A DNA stretch of 35,723 nt from Coriobacteriaceae bacterium AM48-5. Lineage in GTDB: Bacteria; Actinomycetota; Coriobacteriia; Coriobacteriales; Coriobacteriaceae. The notes under the pieces were generated by a model, which did not search any database, had not been told where the DNA came from, and saw only the letters and a program-made list of their open reading frames with translations. Position 1 is the stretch's first letter. Every line of letters begins with the position of its first letter. The stretch is taken from positions 1 to 35,723 of the forward strand of contig JAQEDJ010000024.1 in the NCBI GenBank assembly GCA_027669525.1. Direction: 5' to 3'. Of this stretch, positions 17,662 through 26,977 are shown in pieces. The position numbers and the translations under genes were made by a program.

Positions 17662-18777
17662 CTACATCTCCTCCTTTACCAGCGCGGCAAACGCGGCCAG
17701 CACCTCGTCGTTTTCCTGCGGGGTGCCCACGGTAATGCGCAGGCAGTCCGCGAGCCCCGACGCGTAGCTAAAGTCGCGCACCAAAATTGAATACTCGTCG
17801 CGCAGGCGCTCGCGCACGCACGTGGCGTGCGGTGTGCGCACGAGCACAAAGTTCGCTGCGCTCGGCCATGCCTCCACGGGCAGGCCTTCGCCAGCCATTG
17901 CGCGCAGGGCGCCCAGCTCGCGCTCGCGCTCGGATGCAACCTGTGCCACCACGGGCGCGTACGCATCGCGGGCACGCACGCAGGCAAGCGCGGCGGCCTG
18001 GCTCAGCACGTTGACCGAATAGATCTGGCGAATCGCCGCGAACACGTCGATGACCTCGGGTGCCGCGATCACATAACCCAGACGCGTGCCGGCGGCGCCA
18101 AACGCCTTGGACAGCGTATGCAGAATCACCAGGTTGGGATGCTTGGCGATAAGCCCTTGCGCCGTGGTGGCCGCGCCAAACGAATCGTCCGCAAACTCAA
18201 CGTAGGCCTCGTCGACCATGACCATGCCGGGGCACGCATCGCACAGGGCCGCGACAAAGTCGAGCGGCGCCACGTCGCCCGTGGGATTGTTGGGCGAGGT
18301 CACGATCGCCAGGTTGCACTCAGGCGCCGCTGCAAGCACCGCCGCTTGGTCGAGTTCAAAGGTCACCGGGTCGCGCCACACGTCGCGCACCTCGGTCTGG
18401 CAGAGCGACGCAAAGAACGCATACTCGCTAAAGCACGGCGGGCAGTTGAGCAGGGTCCGCCCCGCGCCGCCAAATGCCAGCAGGTAGTTATAGAGCAGCT
18501 CATCGCCGCCGTTGCCCACGCAGATGTTCTCGCGTGCCACGCCATGCCAAGCGGCAAGCTCGTCGCGCAGGTCATTTGACATGGGATCGGGATAGCGGTT
18601 GAGCGGCGTGGCAGCGAGTGCCGCGTCGATCGCCTCGCGCACGCCGTCCGGCACGGGATAGGTATTCTCGTTGGCCGAAAGGTTGATGCGCGTGGGCGTA
18701 AAGTTGGGATCATAGGGCTCGATACCGGCCAAGTAGGGCTGGACGAGCTCCTTCATGTGGGGCGTCAGCTCGGCCAT
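17662..18777 (-). CDS. hisC: Histidinol-phosphate aminotransferase
   Basis: PLP-dependent transamination of imidazole-acetol phosphate. It is 371 aa, fold type I. Motifs: INLSANENTYPVPDG at the N-terminus, VGNGGDELL, the substrate loop SPNNPTGDV, MVDEAYVEFAD, and the PLP lysine in HTLSKAFGAAGTRLGY. ATG 18777 (MAELTPHM) is chosen because it follows the hisD stop by one base (TAATATG); upstream codons lie inside hisD. Confidence 0.96.
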   Translation of the reverse strand: MAELTPHMKELVQPYLAGIEPYDPNFTPTRINLSANENTYPVPDGVREAIDAALAATPLNRYPDPMSNDLRDELAAWHGVARENICVGNGGDELLYNYLLAFGGAGRTLLNCPPCFSEYAFFASLCQTEVRDVWRDPVTFELDQAAVLAAAPECNLAIVTSPNNPTGDVAPLDFVAALCDACPGMVMVDEAYVEFADDSFGAATTAQGLIAKHPNLVILHTLSKAFGAAGTRLGYVIAAPEVIDVFAAIRQIYSVNVLSQAAALACVRARDAYAPVVAQVASERERELGALRAMAGEGLPVEAWPSAANFVLVRTPHATCVRERLRDEYSILVRDFSYASGLADCLRITVGTPQENDEVLAAFAALVKEEM

Positions 18778-18778
18778 A

Positions 18779-20212
18779 TTAGGCCTCCTCGACGACCGCG
18801 CCAACGACACCGCCTGCAGCTGACAGGTCCACGCCCTCGGCGACCGTCGCGGTCGTATCGCCCGGCCAGGCAACCTTAGTCAGGTCGGCCGCCGCCAGCA
18901 ACTCGGCGCTCACGGCATCCTCGCCCTGCTCCAGCATGCGGCGGCGCAGCGCAGCCGAAAGCGCGTGTGCCCACAGGCCCTCGGCCTCGGCCAGGCGCTG
19001 CGTAGCGGGAGCGTCGGAAAGCAGGCCCTCGGGCGTATAGCAAATAACGCTCGAGCGCTTAACGAACTCTTCGACCGAAAGCGGGTTGGAGAACATGGCC
19101 GTGCCGCCGGTCGGCAGCGTGTGGTTGGGGCCGGCAACATAATCGCCGAGCGGCTCGGAGCTCCAAGCGCCCACAAAGATGGCGCCGGCGTTGCGAATGC
19201 CGCCGAGCAAGCCCATCGCATCCTTGCAGTGCAGCTCCAGATGCTCGGGCGCCACGGTGTTCACCGCCTCGACGGCAGCGGCCATGTCGGCGGCCACCAC
19301 GATGGTGCCCTCATTGTCGAGCGAAGCACGCGTAATCTCGGCACGCGGCGACTGCGCTACCAGAATGTCGATACCCGCCTCGACCTCGCGCGCAAACTGC
19401 TCGTCGCAGGTCACCAGATAGCAGGCTGCCAGCGGATCGTGCTCGGCCTGCGCCATCAGGTCTGCCGCGACCACCATAGGCTTGGCCGTGGCATCGGCCA
19501 GCACACAGACCTCGGAGGGGCCGGCAACCATGTCGATACCCACGTCGCCCGAGACAATCTGCTTGGCCGCGGCAACAAAGGCGTTGCCCGGACCGGTGAT
19601 TTTGTCGACGCGCGGAATGGTCTCGGTGCCGTACGCCAGCGCGGCCACAGCCTGAGCGCCGCCCACCATATAGATTTCGTCCACGCCGCCGAGCTTGGCG
19701 GCCGCGAGCGTATACGGGCTGATCAGGCCATCCTTTTGCGGCGGCGTCACCATGACCACGCGCTTGACGCCGGCCACCTTAGCGGGAATGGCGTTCATGA
19801 GCACGGTAGAGGGATACTGCGCACGACCGCCCGGCACGTAGATGCCGGCAGCGGCAAGCGGGGTCACCTTAACGCCGAGCATCGTGCCGTCCGCACGCGT
19901 GGTAAACCAGCTCTGCTCGACCTCGCGCTGGTGGAACTCGCGGATCTGGCGTGCGGCTTTCTCGAGCGCGGCGACAAAGGCAGGATCGAGGCCTTCGAGT
20001 GCAGCATCGATCTGCTCCTGTGGCAGGCGAAAACTCTGCAGCTCAACACCGTCAAAACGCTGGCAATAATCACGCACCGCGGCATCGCCGTTGGCACGCA
20101 CGTTGGCCACGATATCGCGGGCGGCGTCGACGATGTTTTGCGGCAGCACGCCCTTGCGGTTGAGCTGGTTGGTAACGAGGCGCTCGCCGGGAGCAAGCTT
20201 GATGGTCTTCAT
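18779..20212 (-). CDS. hisD: Histidinol dehydrogenase
   Basis: Oxidises histidinol to histidine in two NAD-dependent steps; Zn-dependent homodimer. It is 477 aa versus about 430 usual; the extra is a C-terminal Ala/Val-rich tail after VAWPGDTTA. Motifs: [55 protein letters not shown], the catalytic [10 protein letters not shown] (Glu-His) and [15 protein letters not shown]. It starts at ATG 20212, 105 bp after the hisZG stop. Confidence 0.97.
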   Translation of the reverse strand: MKTIKLAPGERLVTNQLNRKGVLPQNIVDAARDIVANVRANGDAAVRDYCQRFDGVELQSFRLPQEQIDAALEGLDPAFVAALEKAARQIREFHQREVEQSWFTTRADGTMLGVKVTPLAAAGIYVPGGRAQYPSTVLMNAIPAKVAGVKRVVMVTPPQKDGLISPYTLAAAKLGGVDEIYMVGGAQAVAALAYGTETIPRVDKITGPGNAFVAAAKQIVSGDVGIDMVAGPSEVCVLADATAKPMVVAADLMAQAEHDPLAACYLVTCDEQFAREVEAGIDILVAQSPRAEITRASLDNEGTIVVAADMAAAVEAVNTVAPEHLELHCKDAMGLLGGIRNAGAIFVGAWSSEPLGDYVAGPNHTLPTGGTAMFSNPLSVEEFVKRSSVICYTPEGLLSDAPATQRLAEAEGLWAHALSAALRRRMLEQGEDAVSAELLAAADLTKVAWPGDTTATVAEGVDLSAAGGVVGAVVEEA

Positions 20213-20317
20213 ATCGGTATCCCCTATCGGTCGAAGTTGCGTTTGAAAAACGAGAGGCCGGGCGGCGGCACCAATCGGTCCGCAGCCCGGATATGGGGGG
20301 CGCCGTGCGCGCTCGCG

Positions 20318-22032
20318 CTATTGTGCCGAACCCGCAACGGGCTCAAAATGCTTGTCCTTCACGGCAGCCGCCAGGCGATCGGCCAGGTTGCGAACGCGCG
20401 GATCCAGGCGCGCGGCACCCGGGTTGACGAAGAAGCGGGCCGTGCAGTCCATAATGCGGCCGGTGATGACCAGGTCGTTATCGCGCAGCGTGGCGCCCGT
20501 GGCGGTAATGTCCACGATGCGGTCGGTCATGCCGACGATAGGGCCCAACTCAATATTGCCGTGCAGCGAAACAATGTCGGCGTTCACGCCGCGCTCGGCA
20601 TACCAGGCACTCGCGATGCGCGGGTACTTGGTGGCCACGCGAAGCGAGCCGCGGCGGGCATAGTTGCGCTCGGCCTGACCGGCGCGCCAAGCGGGCTCAG
20701 CCTCAATAAAGGTGCACAGGCCGTAGCCCAGATCGACCAGCTGCAGCAGGTTGAGGTCGGCCTCGATAAGCGAATCCCAGCCGCAGATGCCGCAATCGGC
20801 ACCACCGCAGCCCACAAAGGCGGGCGCATCGCTGGGGCGCACAATGACAAACTCGATATCTCCGACCGCGCCCTCGCCGGCACGCGTATCGCGACCGCGC
20901 ACGATCAGGTGACGGCCGGGGTCGCGCAGCTCGGAGACGTCCAGGCCCGCGGCCTCGAGCACGTCGAGGGTGTCGGCCTTAAGCGAGCCCTTGGGAACGG
21001 CGATGCGCAGCGGACCCTCGGCACCACGGCCCGCGGCGTGGTCGCCGTCCGAGGCGGCATCCTCGGCCGAGGTGCGCGCAGCCTCCAGACGCTCGAGTGA
21101 AAAGGCGAAGCCCGCCGCCGGCACCTCGATGCCGTCGCCAAATGCGCCGGTAAAGATGGAATCGTATCGTCCGCCCGAACCGATCGGATCGGGCAGGCCA
21201 CCGGCATAGGCCTTAAAGACCAGGCCCGTGTAGTAATCAAAAGAGTTCATGATGGAGAAGTCGAAGGACAGCACCTGGGCGTCCTCGGGAGCCAGGCGCC
21301 CGGCCAGGCACGCAGCTCGCGCGTCAGCGGCGCGACGATACCGGCAGCTTCCAGCAGCGCGTCCACACGGTCGAGTACCTCGGCACCGCCGTGCAAACGC
21401 GGCAGCTCGCTAATGGCGGCCTTGACGGCCTCGGACTCGGCGCTTGCCGCCACGCGGGCATCGAGGCCCACAAAGTCGTTGGCGTGCACGCAGCGCAGGG
21501 CCTCGGCAGCCAGCTCGCGATCCTCGCACGCCGCGAGCAGCTCCTTAAAAGGACGCACGCTACCTGCGATAATGCGCGCATCGGGCAACGCCAGCTTGCG
21601 CACGGCCTCGGCTACCAGCGAGACAATCTCGACATCGCCCGCGGCGTCGCCCGCGCCGATGAGCTCAAAGCCCAGCTGCGTAAACTGACGCGAGCCGCCG
21701 GCATTGCGCTGGCACTCGCGAACCACCGGCGCCTCGTAGCGCAGGCGCAGGGGCAGGTCGGCCGCGCGCATGCGGGTCGAAACCAAGCGCACGATCGGCA
21801 ACGTGTTGTCGGGACGGACCACCAGCAAACGCCCGTCATCGTCAAAGAGCTTAAACGGCGTGTCCGCAATGCGGCCACCTTCCTCGAGCGAACCCTTGTC
21901 CTCGAGCAGCGGCGTCTCAACCGGCAGGTAATGATGCTCCCTAAAGCAGCCCTTCACCGTACATGCGATCTCCTCGCGTGCCTGAGCCTCCTCGGGCAAT
22001 ATGTCCCGGAATCCCCACGGTGTGGCCGTCAT
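20318..22032 (-). CDS. hisG: HisZ-HisG fusion: ATP phosphoribosyltransferase, regulatory plus catalytic, one frameshift
   Basis: First enzyme of histidine synthesis. The corrected 571-aa chain holds a HisZ domain (class II tRNA-synthetase-like, residues about 1-345) and a short-form HisG domain (about 345-571). HisZ landmarks are TPWGFRDILPEEAQAREEI, LRYEAPVVRECQRNAGGSRQ and FDYYTGLVFKAYAGG. HisG landmarks are PLRIAVPKGSLKADTLDVLE, a phosphate-binding IVGMTDRIVDITATGATLRDN-like block and a terminal helix. No stop or internal start separates the domains: the linker SAEDAASDGDHAAGRGAEG runs straight into HisG. The only break is within HisZ near 21307, where GCCTGGCC should read GCCCTGGCC. ATG 22032 has GAGGAGG upstream. 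It heads the his operon. Normally HisZ and HisG are separate subunits of a hetero-octamer. Confidence 0.92.
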
Positions 22033-22068
22033 CTGGTGAGCCTCCTCATGCTGTGCTTCGCATAGAAC

Positions 22069-22098
22069 AGAAGACCGGCATAGCTCCGCCGGTCTTCT
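22069..22098 (-). promoter_or_regulatory. Leader hairpin upstream of the his operon
   Basis: AGAAGACCGGC at 22069-22079 pairs perfectly with GCCGGTCTTCT at 22088-22098, 36 bp before the hisZG start. There is no T-run, so it could be the end of the frlC-like unit or a his leader element. No His-rich leader peptide and no T-box signature is visible in the 169-bp gap. Confidence 0.55.
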
Positions 22099-22201
22099 GG
22101 GTACTTTAGCATACTAGAGTGCTTGCGGGGGAAATCCGTCGCAGCCGCTCACACCGTATTCATTTGGAAACATGGGGCAGATTGCCGCAGCCCAACCCCA
22201 C

Positions 22202-23038
22202 CTAGGCGCCAATCGCACGACGATACTCTGCCATTACCTGCGCATCGGCAGCTGCGGGGTCGGCAAAATAGCGCCCGTCATAGGTCTCGGCCGAAACAAC
22301 TCCGCGATAGCCGCGCGCCACCAGCCTATCCAGGTCAGCGTGCATATCGCGGTCGCCGTCACCCCAGGCAAGATGCGTCGTGCCATCTGCCGCAACATCG
22401 ACAAAATGCACGTGGGCGACATCATCGCCAAGCAGATCGAAGTAATCGTCGATGGTATCCCCCGCCACCGCCATGGCGCCCATATCCAGACACGCCTTAA
22501 GTGCCGGATGATCAACTGCCTCGATCATGTGCTTCGTATCGGCCGCCGAGTTCACGATCATCGACTCAACCGGCTGTAGGGCTTCGAGCACCAGTCGCAC
22601 GCCGCGTTCTCCCGCATGCTCGGCAATCGCACGCAGCATCGAGGCACTGCGACCCCACGCGTCCTCGATCGGCTCGTTCAAAAATGCCCAGCCGCTCGAG
22701 ACCATGACCTGCTCGGCTCCAAGTTCCGCCGCGATATCCACAACGTTCTTAAAGTACGCGAGCGTGCGGGCACGCGCCTCATTCCCACGCGCCGCGATAT
22801 TCCACGGCTTGGGGTTGTTCTGCTCGGGACAAAGTCCCACAATCCGAACTCCATACCGCTGCGACAGCTCCCGCACCTGCTCGAGCGAATCGTATCCATG
22901 GCAATCGACATACAGATGCATCGCCCCGGTCCAAAGCTCGCAACACGTGTAGCCCGAGGCCGCTGCCGAGGAAAAGAATTCCTCAAGGTCAAAATAGCGA
23001 TGGCTGATATTCATGACGGCAAGCTGTGGATACTCCAT
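22202..23038 (-). CDS. FrlC-like sugar 3-epimerase (fructosamine epimerase candidate)
   Basis: A 278-aa TIM-barrel of the sugar phosphate isomerase/epimerase (AP endonuclease 2) family. Its similarity pattern follows E. coli FrlC, which interconverts psicoselysine and fructoselysine: GYTCCELWTGAMHLY, VRIVGLCPEQNN, IEDAWGRSASMLRAIAEHA and EALQPVESMIVNSAAD align in order (from memory). All four expected metal ligands are present: Glu152, Asp185, His211 and Glu251 (LVLEAL, CLDMGA, HVHFVD, VSAET). ATG 23038 is preferred over GTG 23047, which overlaps the SD AAAGGTGG. It is the last gene behind PTS module 1, separated by a partial terminator. A general ketose 3-epimerase is the main alternative. 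Confidence 0.75.
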   Translation of the reverse strand: MEYPQLAVMNISHRYFDLEEFFSSAAASGYTCCELWTGAMHLYVDCHGYDSLEQVRELSQRYGVRIVGLCPEQNNPKPWNIAARGNEARARTLAYFKNVVDIAAELGAEQVMVSSGWAFLNEPIEDAWGRSASMLRAIAEHAGERGVRLVLEALQPVESMIVNSAADTKHMIEAVDHPALKACLDMGAMAVAGDTIDDYFDLLGDDVAHVHFVDVAADGTTHLAWGDGDRDMHADLDRLVARGYRGVVSAETYDGRYFADPAAADAQVMAEYRRAIGA

Positions 23039-23055
23039 CTTGTCCACCTTTCGGC

Positions 23056-23089
23056 AAAAGGGCGCCGCAGCACAGTGTGCGCGACGCCC
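23056..23089 (-). terminator. Hairpin between EIID and the epimerase gene
   Basis: On the minus strand GGGCGTCGC (23089-23081) pairs with GCGGCGCCC (23068-23060), one G-U, followed by TTTT. The short T-run suggests partial read-through into the epimerase gene. Confidence 0.6.
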
Positions 23090-23121
23090 CCTCTTACATT
23101 GTTTTAATTATGACGGATGCC

Positions 23122-23958
23122 CTACTGAACACCAAGCACTCCAAAGAACGCGCCGGCGATACTCACGAGTAGGATCACGAGCATGATGAGCAGCGGATTT
23201 ATCTTCTTCTTGAGCATGAGATAGACGATTCCAAACAGCCCCATCGTGACAAAGCCCGGGAAGATTCCGTTGAGCAGCTCGGCGAGCGTCTGAGCGCCAT
23301 CGCCCGCGCCGACCATGAGCGGAATGTCCACGGTGACCATCTCCATGGTCATAGCACCGATCACCATGGCGCCCATGATAGAGGCCATCTTGACGATCGT
23401 GTCCATAATGCCCGATTCCTGGACCTTGCTGATCATGTCCGAGCCAAAGCGATATCCCACAAACGTCAGCAGGTAACGAATGATGTAGTGAGGGACGTTG
23501 AACACGAGCAGGAACAAAATCGGGCCAAGAATAGAGCCCTGCAGCGCTAGCGACGTGCCGACACCCGTTGCCAAAATTCGCAGCGTGCCCCAGTAGAAGG
23601 CATCGCCCACGCCGGACAGCGGTCCCATCAAAGCAAGCTTGACATTAGAGATCGCGCTCGTGTCAAAGCTATCGTCAGTAGCGTTGACCTCTTCCATTGC
23701 GGCAGCAATGGACATGGGGAGCGTCGAGATGTACGGCGTGACGTTATAGAGCTCCATATGGCGCTTGAGTGCGGCCTTAAAGTCTGCATCCTGCGGATAC
23801 AGCTTGCGAAGGATCGGCATAAGGGCCCACATAAAGCCGATATGGCCCATACGCTCGTAGTTCCAGGAATGCTCATAGGGAATCGAGCGCCAGAACAGCT
23901 TCTTAAGGTCTGCGCGGGAAATCAGCCCGTCATAAGAAGACTCAAACTTAAAACTCAT
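23122..23958 (-). CDS. PTS mannose-family EIID, module 1
   Basis: Membrane subunit IID of a mannose/fructose/sorbose-type PTS. It is 278 aa. The soluble N-terminus (ISRADLKKLFWRSIPYEHSW, then ERMGHIGFMWALMPILRKLY) is typical, ALMGPLSGVGDAFYWGTLR is the family signature, and helices follow, ending MLKKKINPLLIMLVILLVSIAGAFFGVLG. It works with IIC as the sugar channel. The start at 23958 overlaps the IIC stop by 11 bp, the same overlap as in module 2. The sugar is inferred from neighbours to be a fructosamine. Confidence 0.92.
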   Translation of the reverse strand: MSFKFESSYDGLISRADLKKLFWRSIPYEHSWNYERMGHIGFMWALMPILRKLYPQDADFKAALKRHMELYNVTPYISTLPMSIAAAMEEVNATDDSFDTSAISNVKLALMGPLSGVGDAFYWGTLRILATGVGTSLALQGSILGPILFLLVFNVPHYIIRYLLTFVGYRFGSDMISKVQESGIMDTIVKMASIMGAMVIGAMTMEMVTVDIPLMVGAGDGAQTLAELLNGIFPGFVTMGLFGIVYLMLKKKINPLLIMLVILLVSIAGAFFGVLGVQ

Positions 23959-24739
23959 CGAACCCACTCCCAATCGCAGGATCCTCGGTTGCCACTGCGG
24001 GCTGCTCCGCCTTTTTCTTCTCGCCCAAAACCGTCATCGCGACGACGATGATCGCGGCAAAGATCGCCACGCCCGTCGTGCTAATGCCAAAGTAGGCGAC
24101 GAGGAAGAAGCCAGCGAAGAAGAACGGAGCCACCGTTTTGTTCATAATCATCTGCGCCAGCATCGCAAAGCCGAGTGCGGGCAAGAAGGCGGCGGCGACA
24201 TCCATGCCGGTCTGAACGAAATCGGGAATGATGTTGAGCAGGCTGGCGACGGCATCGGCGCCAAAGAAGAATGCCAGGGGAATAATCAGCAGGCCGCACC
24301 AGCTCTGCGCATAACCCGCGATAAGCATGTTGCGCGTGATGGCCTTGGTGTCTCCGTCCTCGACGTTTTTGTCGATACGGTGCACCAGCAGCAGCATCAC
24401 CGGCTGGCCCAGGGCGGTATCGAGCGCCAGGACGATCGTTGCGATGGGAATGCCCAGGGTCAGGGCCGCCGAAGCGTCCGCACCGGCCTGCATGGCAAGC
24501 GATACGCCCAGGATAGTGCCGGAAATCGTATCGGGCGGGTTATACGCACCGACCGAGATGGCGCCGACCATGGCAAGCTCCATCGTGGCGCCCATGATCG
24601 TGCCGGTCACCATGTCGCCCATGACAAGGCCAACCAGAGGTCCGAGCACGATCGGGCGCTGGAGGTAGCTCGTGCCCGTCAGCCACTCGGAATAACCCAA
24701 AAGGGCAATAAGGAAAATCAGGATTGTCTTGATAACCAT
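23948..24739 (-). CDS. PTS mannose-family EIIC, module 1
   Basis: Integral membrane IIC subunit, 263 aa. It begins with hydrophobic IKTILIFLIALLGYSEWLTG; the conserved block RPIVLGPLVGLVMGDMVTGTIMGATMELAMVGAISVG is characteristic, and AYNPPDTISGTILGV follows. It forms the sugar-translocating unit with IID. It starts 8 bp after the IIB stop and overlaps IID. A C-terminal soluble tail (KKKAEQPAVATEDPAIGSG) is unremarkable. Confidence 0.92.
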   Translation of the reverse strand: MVIKTILIFLIALLGYSEWLTGTSYLQRPIVLGPLVGLVMGDMVTGTIMGATMELAMVGAISVGAYNPPDTISGTILGVSLAMQAGADASAALTLGIPIATIVLALDTALGQPVMLLLVHRIDKNVEDGDTKAITRNMLIAGYAQSWCGLLIIPLAFFFGADAVASLLNIIPDFVQTGMDVAAAFLPALGFAMLAQMIMNKTVAPFFFAGFFLVAYFGISTTGVAIFAAIIVVAMTVLGEKKKAEQPAVATEDPAIGSGFDEF

Positions 24740-24747
24740 GACGGCCC

Positions 24748-25218
24748 CTAACCGATGACCTTCGCGGCGTCAGTCTTCGCATCTGCCGGAATCATCTGAA
24801 TGAACAGCTCGTAGCCCTCGCCGAGCAGCTCTTTGACGTATGCCTCGTTTTCGGGCGTGAGAAATACGCTGGTCGAGACCTGGCGGGCATCCTCGCTAAA
24901 GGCAACATTGCCGAGGTTGATCTTCTTGACGCCCATCGCCTTGGCGACGGCACCGGCCTGCTGGATCGTCTCGCAAACCACGAAGAGCTTGTACTTGTCG
25001 GTCACACCGCTCTGAAGCGCCTTGACGGCATCCTCGGTGTTTTTGACGACGACCTTGCAGCCCTCCGGCTTTGCAAGGGACAGGGCCTGCAGACGAAGCT
25101 TGTCATTGAGGACCGTGTCGCTCACCAACAGGATGCAGTCGGCACCCAGAGCCGAGGTCCAGCTAACGGCAACCTGGCCGTGAAGCAGTCGATAGTCCAC
25201 GCGAATCATCTGAATCAT
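24748..25218 (-). CDS. PTS mannose-family EIIB, module 1
   Basis: Cytoplasmic IIB, 156 aa. The phosphorylated His is in RVDYRLLHGQVAVSW (His14), the invariant motif of the family. The rest follows the mannose/sorbose IIB pattern (GVKKINLGNVAF, DARQVSTSVFLTPEN). It accepts phosphate from IIA and gives it to the incoming sugar. ATG 25218 has GGGAG upstream and lies 17 bp after the IIA stop. Confidence 0.94.
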   Translation of the reverse strand: MIQMIRVDYRLLHGQVAVSWTSALGADCILLVSDTVLNDKLRLQALSLAKPEGCKVVVKNTEDAVKALQSGVTDKYKLFVVCETIQQAGAVAKAMGVKKINLGNVAFSEDARQVSTSVFLTPENEAYVKELLGEGYELFIQMIPADAKTDAAKVIG

Positions 25219-25235
25219 GATGTGCTCCCTAGTAG

Positions 25236-25652
25236 TTAAAACTCATCGAGTTCGGCCTGCCCCAGCAGGTCGTTGACGTACTTGACCTTGGTGTCGTCCG
25301 CCTCGACGATCTGGCGAATGGCCTCATCAATCGGGGTGGATTCGGGCACGAACAGCAGCTGAATAAGGAGTGGCAGGTTCATATTGGTCACCAGGTGCGT
25401 GTTGGGGCGCGTCTGGACGATCTTGGTGAACTCGTTGTTGACGCTGCCGCCAAAGAGGTCGGTGCAAACGACGACCTCATCGTCCGCGGCAAAGCCTTCC
25501 AGAATCGCTGCAGCCTCCTTGACCAGTTCCTCGTTTCCGTCGACATACATAGACAGCGCATGGACGTTTTCGCGCTCGCCGGAGAGCAGACCGATGCTCT
25601 CGACGATTCCAGACGCGAAATGAGCATGGGACGCCACGATAAACTGCCTCAT
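25236..25652 (-). CDS. PTS mannose-family EIIA, module 1
   Basis: Cytoplasmic IIA, 138 aa. The start MRQFIVASHAHFASGIVESI contains the predicted phospho-histidine His9, and VVVCTDLFGGSVNNEF is the second family motif. It receives phosphate from HPr. ATG 25652 is chosen over an upstream in-frame start because the family begins there and AAGAAGGGG precedes it. A hairpin terminator lies between the deglycase gene and this gene, so PTS expression may be lower than that of the enzyme. Confidence 0.94.
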   Translation of the reverse strand: MRQFIVASHAHFASGIVESIGLLSGERENVHALSMYVDGNEELVKEAAAILEGFAADDEVVVCTDLFGGSVNNEFTKIVQTRPNTHLVTNMNLPLLIQLLFVPESTPIDEAIRQIVEADDTKVKYVNDLLGQAELDEF

Positions 25653-25680
25653 TCGATTCCCCTTCTTGCGAATTTCGGCA

Positions 25681-25710
25681 TAAAAATGCCCGGACGCATG
25701 CGCCCGGGCA
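25681..25710 (-). terminator. Terminator between deglycase 1 and EIIA 1
   Basis: On the minus strand TGCCCGG and CCGGGCA close a hairpin (25710-25687) with further pairs inside, followed by TTTTTA. It lies 36 bp after the deglycase stop and 29 bp before the EIIA start. No counterpart is seen in module 2. Confidence 0.8.
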
Positions 25711-25745
25711 GGGTGCTTCTTGATCAGTAGCTTATTTATCACCGA

Positions 25746-26807
25746 TTAGTAGTCGAACTGGTGATAGTAGCGGCGATAGTTGAGGTTGTGCTTGGTGACC
25801 GTCTCGTAGTAAGCGGCAAGGCGGTCGGTGATCAGCGAGGAGAGGATCCACGGAGACACGATGACGCGGAACTCGTCGTCAAGGCCGGGGATCGCGAACT
25901 CGGCGGTGTCGATGATGTTGATGTCGGTGTCGCCGGTCACGCCGCGGGCCAGGAAGGCGCGGACGCGCTCGTCGAGCTTGCGGTTCTCGTCCTCGCCCAT
26001 GAACAGGAAGACCGGGACGCCCGGCTCCACGAGCTCGAGGGTGCCGTGGAAGAAGTCGGCCGAGGTGATGTAGCGGGTGCGCTTCCACTGCATCTCCTCG
26101 AGGATGCACATCGAGAAGAGGATCGTCTCGCCCCACAGGGCGCCGGAGCCGATGAACATGGTGTAGGGGGCCAGGGCGTACTTCTTGGCGAGCTCCTCGG
26201 CGCGCGGCTCGAAGCTCTTGCGGATGTCGACCAGGTGGGTCCAAACATCCTTGGTCTGCTCAATGAACTTGTCGAACTGCGGGAAGCAGCCGCGGCGGTT
26301 GAGCAGGCGCAGGCCGAAGCAGTCGGCGAGGTAGTAGCCCATCTCGCAGCCACCGTTACCATGATCGGACGCCATCTTGACGCAGTTCTCGGCGCCGACA
26401 GCCTGGCCGATGAGACCCTCGGGCTTGGTCATGGCGTAGACACGAATGCCCTTTTCCTTCATCTTCTTGACGGCCTCGAGGACCTCGGGGGTGGTACCGG
26501 ACTCGGAGGCGGTGAGCACGACGGACTTCTCGGTCATGCGCTTGTGGCCGGAGACGTTCCACTCGGCGGCGTGGATCAGGTAGACCTCGAGGTCGCGGTC
26601 GCCGAACTTGTTCATGAGGTACTCGAGCTGCATGAGCTCGTCCCAGGTGCCGCCGACGCCCATCAGGAACACGGCGTCGTAGCCCTCGTCGGCGACCTTG
26701 TCGGCAAGGGCGGTCATCTTCTTGCCGGCCTCGTAGACGTTCTTGCCGTCCTCGACGTAGCCCTCCTGGCTAAAGTGCATGATCTCGATCTTCTCGGTTT
26801 CCTTCAT
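25746..26807 (-). CDS. FrlB/FraB-like SIS-domain fructosamine-6-phosphate deglycase, module 1
   Basis: A 353-aa double-SIS protein. It resembles FrlB/FraB/GfrF deglycases, which split 6-phosphofructose-amino acids into glucose-6-phosphate plus amino acid. SIS motifs are FLMGVGGTWDEL and LTASESGTTPEVLEA; the C-terminal hallmark is FFHGTLELVEPGVPVFLF and the end is RRYYHQFDY. Glu238 and His254 sit 16 residues apart, as do the Glu-His pair proposed as catalytic in FraB and FrlB (recalled, not checked). ATG 26807 has AAAGGA upstream. It is nearly identical to the protein at 30934. The exact substrate (fructoselysine, glucoselysine, fructose-asparagine) cannot be told. Confidence 0.82.
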   Translation of the reverse strand: MKETEKIEIMHFSQEGYVEDGKNVYEAGKKMTALADKVADEGYDAVFLMGVGGTWDELMQLEYLMNKFGDRDLEVYLIHAAEWNVSGHKRMTEKSVVLTASESGTTPEVLEAVKKMKEKGIRVYAMTKPEGLIGQAVGAENCVKMASDHGNGGCEMGYYLADCFGLRLLNRRGCFPQFDKFIEQTKDVWTHLVDIRKSFEPRAEELAKKYALAPYTMFIGSGALWGETILFSMCILEEMQWKRTRYITSADFFHGTLELVEPGVPVFLFMGEDENRKLDERVRAFLARGVTGDTDINIIDTAEFAIPGLDDEFRVIVSPWILSSLITDRLAAYYETVTKHNLNYRRYYHQFDY

Positions 26808-26857
26808 GGCTTTTCCTTTCTGTCCTGCACGCAACTCTATACATCGCGTTTCTTTTC

Positions 26858-26958
26858 GATACCAATTATAGACATACACCTAACGTGTTTTTAATACCAC
26901 TTATCAATCTGTTCCAATCCTCGGTGAACGGTCGAAATTCTCTGGTGAGTGGTATTAA
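26858..26958 (-). promoter_or_regulatory. Promoter and operator region of module 1
   Basis: The minus strand has a perfect -10 TATAAT at 26870-26865 and no good -35. The -10 is followed by TTGGTATC. A second GGTAT box lies at 26893-26898 and a CGACCGTTCACCG box at about 26922-26935. TTAATACCACT (26891-26901) and AGTGGTATTAA (26948-26958) form an 11-bp inverted repeat. The same three boxes occur at 33201-33278. A GntR-type repressor at the GGTAT boxes is a reasonable guess. Confidence 0.65.
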
Positions 26959-26977
26959 ATTAGAATTGAATGTATAG

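Noticed and set aside
18965..21100. 711-codon plus-strand open frame
   Set aside because: It is antisense to hisD and hisZG, which have clear family motifs; high GC keeps the opposite strand free of stops.
22029..22112. 27-codon upstream frame overlapping the hisZG start as ATGA
   Set aside because: It has only one His codon and no SD, and its ATG lies within the best -10-like sequence; not a credible his leader peptide.
22033..22201. T-box or riboswitch before the his operon
   Set aside because: The gap is only 169 bp; I see no T-box core, specifier loop or antiterminator pair, only one plain hairpin.
25761..26894. 377-codon plus-strand open frame rich in Leu, Val, Glu and His
   Set aside because: Mirror frame of the FrlB-like gene; the same pattern recurs opposite its paralogue at 30949-31626, as expected from a shadow.
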